Made by a program: the position numbers and the translations under genes
Part shown: one piece after another, positions 1 to 3,907 of the stretch
Layout: the number at the start of each line of letters is the position of its first letter
How positions within the stretch are numbered: the first letter of the stretch is position 1
Assembly: GCA_937894495.1 (NCBI GenBank)
Contig: CALCRR010000036.1
Span: 1 to 6,489, forward strand
Length of the DNA stretch: 6,489 nt
Direction of reading: 5' to 3'
Origin: an uncultured Ruminococcus sp.
GTDB lineage: Bacteria; Bacillota; Clostridia; Oscillospirales; Ruminococcaceae
The notes under the pieces: model-generated
The model's database searches: none
What the model was told of the DNA's origin: nothing
What the model saw: the letters and a program-made list of their open reading frames with translations, nothing else

Positions 1-64
1 AAGACACTAACGATTTATCTACCGATATTTAGAATCAAAAATCTGAAATCGGAGGGAATCGAAA

Positions 65-1615
65 ATGGAGATAGCTTATACATTATATAGAGTGTCAACC
101 AAACAGCAGGTAGATAAGGTCAAGGACGATATACCAATGCAGAAAGAGGCTTGCAGAGAGTTCGCCGATAAAATGGGCTGGACTATTGGTAAAGAGTTCC
201 TTGAAAAAGGTGTGTCAGGCTTCAAGGTATCTGCTAATGACCGTGACGCTATCCAGGAGTTAAAGGATGCTGCACTCAAGGGTGAGTTTCAGATACTACT
301 TGTGTTCATGTTCGACAGAATCGGGCGAATTGATGACGAAACACCGTTCATAGTAGAATGGTTCGTCAAGCACGGAGTGAAGGTTTGGAGCGTTCAGGAG
401 GGTGAGCAGAGGTTCGATAGTCATGTCGATAAACTTATGAACTACATAAGGTTCTGGCAGGCTTCGGGCGAAAGCGAAAAGACCTCAATGCGAATCAAGA
501 CCCGTATGCAGCAGCTCCGTTCGGAGGGCAGCTATACTGGCGGTCCCGTACCGTTCGGATATACTCTTGTGAATACCGGCAGAAAGAATAAGCGTGGTAA
601 AGATGTTCATGATCTTGCGATAGAGCCTGTCGAAGCCGATTGGGTAAGAGATATTTTCTCAAAGACCTTGCATGAAGGCTACGGCTCGTTTAGATGTGCT
701 GACTACTTGAATAAGCAGGGAGTGAAAACTCACAACGGCTATATGTTCCAATGCAATACGATAATCAGGATACTTAAAAACAGACTGTATTGCGGATATA
801 TGGGTTCGGGTGAGAATGTTTCACCTCAGATGAAGGAGTTGCAGATCATTGACGAAATGACCTTTGAGAGAGTACAGATGATACTGGAACAGAGGGCGGT
901 CAAGTATGAGAAGAAATGCGAAGTCGCAAGAATGACCAAAACTAAGCTGCTGCTTTCCGGGATAATGTACTGTGGAAGCTGCGGTGGAGCGCTCACAAGT
1001 ATGGGTCACAGTGAAAAGTGGAAACGCAAGGACGGAACGGAAAGGGAAGCTCCCAGACCGAGATACGTCTGCTACCACAAGAACAGAAACCTTTGTGAGT
1101 GTGACGGACAGACTACCTATCTTGCGTACAAGGTTGACAATATCGTAATAGAGGTTGTAAAGGATATGTTCTCGCATATCAAGGAGTCACCTGACGAGGC
1201 TGCTCTCAAAAGGAGCTTTGACAAGGAAATGAGAAGCTGTAAGGCTAAGATCACAAAGATAGATCATGACCTTGAAAGAGAAAAGAAAAAGCTGACAACG
1301 CTCGAAAATGAAGTCGCTGACAGCCTGATGGGAGAGAGTCAGTATTCACCTGAATTGCTGAACAGATTGATAGATCAGCAGACAAGGCAGGTCGCTCAGT
1401 TGGAAACCTCTAAAGAAACGATAGAAACGGAAATGGTAAGCAAGAGAAAGTCGATGGAGAATGTCAAGCCAATGTATGATACATTCAAGGGCTGGGCAGA
1501 CGAGTTCGACAGCTGCACCATTGAACGTAAAAAAAATGATAATATCTCAACTCATATCACGGATCGAGCTGAACAGAGGGTACGATGTAAAGATCGTGCT
1601 CGATATGAATTATAG
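65..1615 (+). CDS. Large serine recombinase (site-specific integrase), C-terminus frameshifted
   Basis: Serine recombinase of the large (integrase/transposase) class, which cuts and rejoins DNA at short attachment sites through a 5'-phosphoserine link. The N-terminal resolvase-type catalytic domain (about residues 3-150) has the nucleophile S11 in YRVSTKQQ and the DRxxR motif at D84-R88. A 'recombinase' DNA-binding domain follows (about 160-280). Next comes a zinc-ribbon region with C303, C306, C336 and C344 or C346, then a Lys/Glu-rich coiled coil (about 385-465). The start ATG is supported by GGAGGG 8 bases upstream. The frame as read gives 516 residues, but after K490 the sequence is unlike the family. 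The expected C-terminus is found in the +1 frame to 1664, and an A7 run in place of A8 would give a 532-residue protein. Gene end and tRNA remnant lie close together, as expected for an integrase beside its attachment site. Family assignment is firm; activity is uncertain because of the frameshift. Confidence 0.93.
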   Translation: MEIAYTLYRVSTKQQVDKVKDDIPMQKEACREFADKMGWTIGKEFLEKGVSGFKVSANDRDAIQELKDAALKGEFQILLVFMFDRIGRIDDETPFIVEWFVKHGVKVWSVQEGEQRFDSHVDKLMNYIRFWQASGESEKTSMRIKTRMQQLRSEGSYTGGPVPFGYTLVNTGRKNKRGKDVHDLAIEPVEADWVRDIFSKTLHEGYGSFRCADYLNKQGVKTHNGYMFQCNTIIRILKNRLYCGYMGSGENVSPQMKELQIIDEMTFERVQMILEQRAVKYEKKCEVARMTKTKLLLSGIMYCGSCGGALTSMGHSEKWKRKDGTEREAPRPRYVCYHKNRNLCECDGQTTYLAYKVDNIVIEVVKDMFSHIKESPDEAALKRSFDKEMRSCKAKITKIDHDLEREKKKLTTLENEVADSLMGESQYSPELLNRLIDQQTRQVAQLETSKETIETEMVSKRKSMENVKPMYDTFKGWADEFDSCTIERKKNDNISTHITDRAEQRVRCKDRARYEL

Positions 1616-1664
1616 GCAGTTCTGTGAGGATTGGGATAACATAAAAGGAACCCAAAAGGACTAA
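1529..1664 (+). other. A8 frameshift site and displaced C-terminus of the serine recombinase
   Basis: Positions 1529-1536 are eight A bases read as Lys-Lys-Asn in the recombinase frame. One base further along, the +1 frame reads MIISQLISRIELNRGYD, continues through NYRQFCEDW, and stops at 1662-1664. This is the type of C-terminal segment that normally closes large serine recombinases (…I.RIE..RGY.I.......Y..F). The recombinase has therefore gained one A, or the run is read by transcriptional slippage or +1 frameshifting, or the run was miscounted in sequencing. The alternative tail in the original frame (residues 491-516) is polar and shows no family resemblance. Confidence 0.85.
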
Positions 1665-1723
1665 ACGTTATCTAAATGTTAATTCCTTATATTTTTTAAC
1701 ATAAGTGATGTACAACGAACTGA

Positions 1724-1786
1724 CACCCCTAGAGCATTCGGCTGTTAACCGAAGGGTCGTTGGTTCGAGTCCAACTGGGGGAGCCA
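1724..1786 (+). tRNA. Truncated tRNA-Asn (GTT): 3' part only, D-arm missing
   Basis: A clear tRNA 3' portion. The D-stem 3' strand GAGC is at 1732-1735. The anticodon stem is TTCGG/CCGAA (1737-1741/1749-1753) around a loop with anticodon GTT at 1744-1746. The variable loop is GGGTC, the T arm GTTGG-TTCGAGT-CCAAC spans 1759-1775, the acceptor 3' strand is TGGGGGA (1776-1782), the discriminator is G, and CCA is encoded at 1784-1786. No GCTC D-stem 5' strand or usual D-loop precedes it. The bases ACCCCTA at 1724-1730 could pair with six of seven acceptor bases, counting one G-T wobble, but only a few bases then separate them from the anticodon stem. It is thus either the host-side half of a tRNA gene split by integration from the left, or a gene that lost its D-arm. 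It is very unlikely to give a working bacterial tRNA. Confidence 0.8.
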
Positions 1787-1792
1787 AGTCGG

Positions 1793-1835
1793 ACAAATCC
1801 GAACCGCACGGACAGCGGCTCGGATTTGTTGTTTT
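1793..1835 (+). terminator. Rho-independent terminator after the tRNA remnant
   Basis: The arms 1793-1807 and 1815-1829 (ACAAATCCGA-A-CCGC against GCGG-C-TCGGATTTGT) pair with one A/C mismatch around a 7-base loop, and TGTTTT follows. It starts 6 bases after the encoded CCA, the usual place for a tRNA terminator. This supports the DNA to the right of the tRNA remnant being the original downstream side of that tRNA gene. Confidence 0.8.
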
Positions 1836-1892
1836 ATGCAGGGAAAGCAGTCGTAGGGATAGTTGTAGATCTGTGAATATTGTGATAGCGAT

Positions 1893-1932
1893 AATGCGCT
1901 GTACTTCAGAAATGGAGTGCAGCGCATTTTTT
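1893..1932 (+). terminator. Hairpin terminator between tRNA remnant and XRE gene
   Basis: AATGCGCTG (1893-1901) pairs with CAGCGCATT (1920-1928). Extra imperfect pairing lies inside, and six T bases run from 1927 to 1932. The T run is on the + strand side, so it fits rightward transcripts best. It lies between the convergent tRNA remnant and the leftward XRE gene, so it may also act weakly as that gene's terminator, although the leftward side has no T tract. Confidence 0.65.
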
Positions 1933-1946
1933 ATTTATCATCAAGT

Positions 1947-2258
1947 TTAGTTTTTATTCAATGCTATCCCAAGCTGAAAATACAAATCAGCTTTCTCATT
2001 TGTCATCGTGCGATAGTTTGAAACGAGTTCCTTTTCAGTTTCAGTGAGTACAGAGACCTCGCCGTCTTCATTGAAAAACTCAGATAGAGAAATACCGAGT
2101 GGAACAAGCAGTTTTTTCAAAGTTTCTATCGTCGGCTGATTCTTGCCGTTTTCAAGATCGCTGATGTGTCCCTGCGAAATATTTGTCTCCTGCGAAAGTC
2201 TGTAGATACTTATCTTCTTCGATTCCCTTATAAATCTTAGTCGCTCTCCAAATTCCAT
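1947..2258 (-). CDS. Small XRE/HTH_3-family transcriptional regulator
   Basis: A 103-residue Cro/cI-type DNA-binding protein. The helix-turn-helix domain fills about residues 6-62. Helix 2 lies around YRLSQETN (19-26) and the recognition helix around SQGHISDLENGKN (28-40), followed by the family signature of QPT, then L and LGISLSEFF. The C-terminal 40 residues (EVSVLTETEKELVSNYRTM) form a short helical tail with no recognisable sensor or peptidase domain, so it probably acts as a simple dimeric repressor. The start is supported by AAGGAT (2268-2273 on the + strand) 9 bases upstream. It stands alone, reading leftwards, between the tRNA junction and the recombinase segment. Its target is unknown. 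Autoregulation or control of the neighbouring tyrosine recombinase is a guess from position only. Confidence 0.9.
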   Translation of the reverse strand: MEFGERLRFIRESKKISIYRLSQETNISQGHISDLENGKNQPTIETLKKLLVPLGISLSEFFNEDGEVSVLTETEKELVSNYRTMTNEKADLYFQLGIALNKN

Positions 2259-2295
2259 AGTTTCACTATCCTTACATTGAGTTTCTTTCTTTTTT

Positions 2296-2324
2296 ATTAT
2301 AATACATTTTCAATCATATTTTAA
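2296..2324 (-). promoter_or_regulatory. Likely promoter of the XRE gene
   Basis: On the minus strand a perfect TATAAT -10 box (+ strand ATTATA, 2296-2301) has a weak -35 (TTAAAA, 2319-2324) at 17-base spacing. The -10 box is 37 bases from the ATG, giving a short leader that includes the AAGGAT ribosome binding site. The surrounding DNA is very AT-rich, so chance matches are common. Confidence 0.5.
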
Positions 2325-2431
2325 TCTAAAAATACCGAATATAATACATATTTATAAGGATATAAAATGTTTACAATATAGTTTTATTATATCGAAGAAA
2401 ATAGTTATCTATGCAGATATAATATAAAATG

Positions 2432-2459
2432 AGAAACAGAGTTACTGTTTGGTGTTTCT
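2432..2459. repeat. Nested inverted repeats (two alternative hairpins)
   Basis: AAACAG (2434-2439) and CTGTTT (2445-2450) form a perfect 6-bp stem with a 5-base loop. The same left arm, as AGAAACA (2432-2438), can instead pair with TGTTTCT (2453-2459). The two structures exclude each other. It lies just before the terminator at 2474-2516. Role unknown: an operator for the XRE protein, or part of a short leader RNA, are both possible. Confidence 0.4.
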
Positions 2460-2473
2460 TACCCTATATAAAT

Positions 2474-2516
2474 AAAAAAAAGCCAGTAGCAAGGGCATTT
2501 CCCGCTATCGGCTTTT
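2474..2516. terminator. Strong hairpin terminator abutting the left inverted repeat
   Basis: The stem AGCC-A-GTAGC-AA-GGG (2481-2495) pairs with CCC-GCTAT-C-GGCT (2501-2513) around CATTT, with one mismatch, one wobble and an AA bulge. Eight A bases (2474-2481) on the left become a T8 tract for transcripts moving leftwards. TTTT at 2513-2516 gives a weaker tract for rightward ones. It therefore works best on leftward transcription, exactly that of the outward promoter at 2571-2599. The right T tract overlaps the first bases of the 22-bp repeat. Confidence 0.8.
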
Positions 2517-2535
2517 CGCAAAACTTTTAATTTTG
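2514..2535 (+). repeat. Left 22-bp inverted repeat, putative recombinase crossover site
   Basis: This 22-bp sequence is present as its exact reverse complement at 3815-3836. Inside it, CGCAAAA (2517-2523) and TTTTGTG (2531-2537, running just past the repeat; one base off a perfect inverted arm) flank a 7-bp spacer CTTTTAA. This matches the layout of tyrosine recombinase core sites: short inverted arms, each binding one protomer, around a 6-8 bp crossover region. It lies 134 bp before the integrase ATG. Confidence 0.85.
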
Positions 2536-2570
2536 TGGTAATATATATTTACATACTACATTTCAATATA

Positions 2571-2599
2571 ATTATACAGCATTATGACAATAAAGTCAA
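2571..2599 (-). promoter_or_regulatory. Near-consensus promoter pointing out of the left end of the segment
   Basis: On the minus strand TTGACT (+ strand 2594-2599), a 17-base spacer, and a perfect TATAAT (+ strand 2571-2576). This is the best sigma-A-type promoter seen in the window. It points away from the integrase and through the left repeat. In the present orientation it meets no gene before the terminator at 2474-2516. If the segment inverted, it would face the gene at 3908 with a leader of about 120 bases and no terminator in between. Confidence 0.65.
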
Positions 2600-2657
2600 T
2601 AGCTTGTAGAAAATTTTATTATTTTAACTAAAATGGTATAGCATTATTTGTAAATGC

Positions 2658-2662
2658 GGAGG
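2658..2662 (+). promoter_or_regulatory. Ribosome binding site that sets the integrase start
   Basis: GGAGG lies 6 bases before the ATG at 2669. An earlier in-frame ATG at 2654 overlaps this site and has no Shine-Dalgarno sequence of its own, so the longer start is unlikely. Confidence 0.8.
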
Positions 2663-2668
2663 TCGGAT

Positions 2669-3730
2669 ATGGGAAAGTATAACATCTATAAACGCAAGGA
2701 TGGAAGGTTTGAGGGTCGTCTGTACTGCACCGAAAACGGTTCACGTTCATATCGCAGCTTTTACGGTAGTTCATACGATGATGTGGTTAGGAGAATAGAC
2801 AGCTTACTTCCTGATTATGAAAAAACGGAGATTACCGTCAGGGAACTGCTTGATAAATGGCTGCAATCCGTGATCCCGAGGGTAAAGCAGTCAACGGCTT
2901 CAAATTATCAGATGAAGCTGAATCGACATATTTTACCATACTTTTCTGCAATTCGCTGCTGTGATTTCTCACCTTCCGATGTCTATTCCTTTATAAATAA
3001 AAAAGAGTCTGAGGGGCTTTCATCAAGATACATTTCAGATATGATAGTTCTGATCAAATCTGCATTCCGTTTTGCGGCAAGGACATTGAGGATATTTAAC
3101 CCATTGGACGGCGTTCATTTTCAAAAACAAGAACGCTCGGAAATACAGATATTAAATACAGATCAACAGAAAAAGCTGACAGCCAGATTTTCAAATTCTC
3201 CGACTCATACAGATGTGGGCATAGCGCTCTCCCTTTATACCGGACTGCGAATAGGCGAAGTGTGTGCTATGAAATGGTCTGATATCGACCTTGATAAACG
3301 TATTTTGACCGTCAATCATACTATCCAGCGCATACAGAATTTTGAAGGCGGCAACAAAACAAGACTTGTTATCACAGAACCGAAAAGTGTCCATTCCAAA
3401 CGTACTATCCCTATCCCCGACGGTATCATTCCGTTATTGAAAAGGTTTCAAGGGGATAAGGAATCTTTTATCCTGTCCGGGACAGACAAGCCGGTTGAGC
3501 CACGCACCATGCAGAACAGATTTGCTGCAATACTAAAAAACGAAAATCTACCGTCAGTACACTACCATTCTCTGAGACACGCATTCGCTACAAGAGCTGT
3601 CGAGGTGGGTTTTGATATAAAGACGCTTTCAGAGATTCTTGGACACAGCAGCGTAGAGTTGACTTTGAATTTATATGTGCATTCCTCGCTTGAACGTAAG
3701 CGAACCTGCATGAATCTGATGACGGTATAA
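2669..3730 (+). CDS. Tyrosine recombinase (phage-integrase family), likely DNA invertase
   Basis: A 353-residue site-specific tyrosine recombinase. The N-terminus (about 1-45, KYNIYKRKDGRFEGRLY) resembles the AP2-like arm-binding domain of Tn916/lambda-type integrases. A SAM-like core-binding domain follows (about 55-145, TVRELLDKWL through VLIKSAFRFA). The catalytic domain (about 165-345) has the full set of active residues: R194 in YTGLRIGEV, probable K239, H300 and R303 in HSLRHAF, H326 in LGHSS, and nucleophile Y336 in LNLYVHSS. The ATG at 2669 is preferred over 2654 because GGAGG lies 6 bases before it. There is no excisionase or other mobile-element gene beside it, and it is enclosed by exact 22-bp inverted repeats with core-site structure. 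This suggests it inverts its own segment rather than integrating an element. A relic integrase of a decayed element is the main alternative. No strong rightward promoter is visible upstream. Confidence 0.93.
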   Translation: MGKYNIYKRKDGRFEGRLYCTENGSRSYRSFYGSSYDDVVRRIDSLLPDYEKTEITVRELLDKWLQSVIPRVKQSTASNYQMKLNRHILPYFSAIRCCDFSPSDVYSFINKKESEGLSSRYISDMIVLIKSAFRFAARTLRIFNPLDGVHFQKQERSEIQILNTDQQKKLTARFSNSPTHTDVGIALSLYTGLRIGEVCAMKWSDIDLDKRILTVNHTIQRIQNFEGGNKTRLVITEPKSVHSKRTIPIPDGIIPLLKRFQGDKESFILSGTDKPVEPRTMQNRFAAILKNENLPSVHYHSLRHAFATRAVEVGFDIKTLSEILGHSSVELTLNLYVHSSLERKRTCMNLMTV

Positions 3731-3761
3731 TTATAACGTCATTGTACCGTCTGGATGTATC

Positions 3762-3791
3762 TTGAAAATATACTGATAATCGCTGTATATT
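3762..3791 (+). promoter_or_regulatory. Candidate rightward promoter inside the right end of the segment
   Basis: TTGAAA (3762-3767) and TATATT (3786-3791) are 18 bases apart, each one base off consensus. It starts about 30 bases after the integrase stop and points through the right repeat to the gene at 3908, giving a leader of about 110 bases. In AT-rich DNA such matches arise by chance, so it is weaker evidence than the promoter at 2571-2599. Confidence 0.4.
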
Positions 3792-3814
3792 GCTATTTCT
3801 TTCAATCGGCTGCG

Positions 3815-3836
3815 CAAAATTAAAAGTTTTGCGAAA
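3815..3836 (-). repeat. Right 22-bp inverted repeat, putative recombinase crossover site
   Basis: Exact reverse complement of 2514-2535. Here the arms CGCAAAA (3813-3819) and TTTTGCG (3827-3833) are perfectly inverted around the spacer TTAAAAG, the reverse complement of the left spacer. It ends 71 bases before the ATG at 3908, inside the 5' untranslated leader expected for that gene from either promoter candidate. Confidence 0.85.
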
Positions 3837-3907
3837 CATTTTATTACATTGGAATTAATAATATTATGTCCGAATTTTTGACGACACGGTGAGAAGGAGT
3901 TGATTTT

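Larger units (their letters stand above)
2259..2513. other. AT-rich intergenic region upstream of the XRE gene
   Basis: No gene is supported here. It holds the XRE promoter, a TATAAT match on the + strand at 2418-2423 without a convincing -35, and an imperfect inverted pair CGAATATAAT (about 2338-2347)/ATTATATCG (about 2386-2394) that could be an operator. It also holds overlapping small hairpins at 2432-2459 and, at its right edge, the terminator abutting the invertible segment. Confidence 0.5.
2514..3836. mobile_element. Putative invertible DNA segment carrying its own tyrosine recombinase
   Basis: A 1,323-bp segment bounded by exact 22-bp inverted repeats and containing one gene, the tyrosine recombinase, plus outward-facing promoter candidates near both ends. 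The 7-bp spacers are asymmetric and lie in opposite orientation, so recombination between the two sites would invert, not delete, the segment. No target-site duplication is visible outside the repeats, which argues mildly against a simple transposon with terminal repeats. The layout resembles the Salmonella Hin switch, where the invertase gene is inside the flipping segment, but here with an enzyme of the tyrosine class. Inversion itself is inferred. Confidence 0.65.

Noticed and set aside
22..52. Possible hairpin CCGATATTT/AAATCGG overlapping the serine recombinase ribosome binding site
   Set aside because: Short, bulged and AT-rich; too weak to claim as regulation.
1745..1927. 60-residue leftward frame ending LDSNQRPFG
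   Set aside because: This ending is the well-known false translation of a tRNA antisense strand; the frame overlaps the tRNA remnant and two terminators.
1705..1950. 81-residue rightward frame across the tRNA remnant
   Set aside because: It reads through the tRNA and both hairpins, has no ribosome binding site and resembles no protein family.
2429..2530. 33-codon open frame on the + strand starting MRNRVTVWCFL
   Set aside because: No ribosome binding site, and it runs through the terminator hairpin and into the 22-bp repeat; most likely chance.
2514..3836. Reading the inverted repeats as terminal repeats of an insertion sequence
   Set aside because: The gene inside is a tyrosine recombinase, not a DDE transposase, no target duplication is visible, and the repeats have crossover-site structure; kept only as an alternative.
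3588..3839. 83-residue leftward frame over the end of the integrase
   Set aside because: Shadow of the integrase coding strand and the right repeat, with no start signals.
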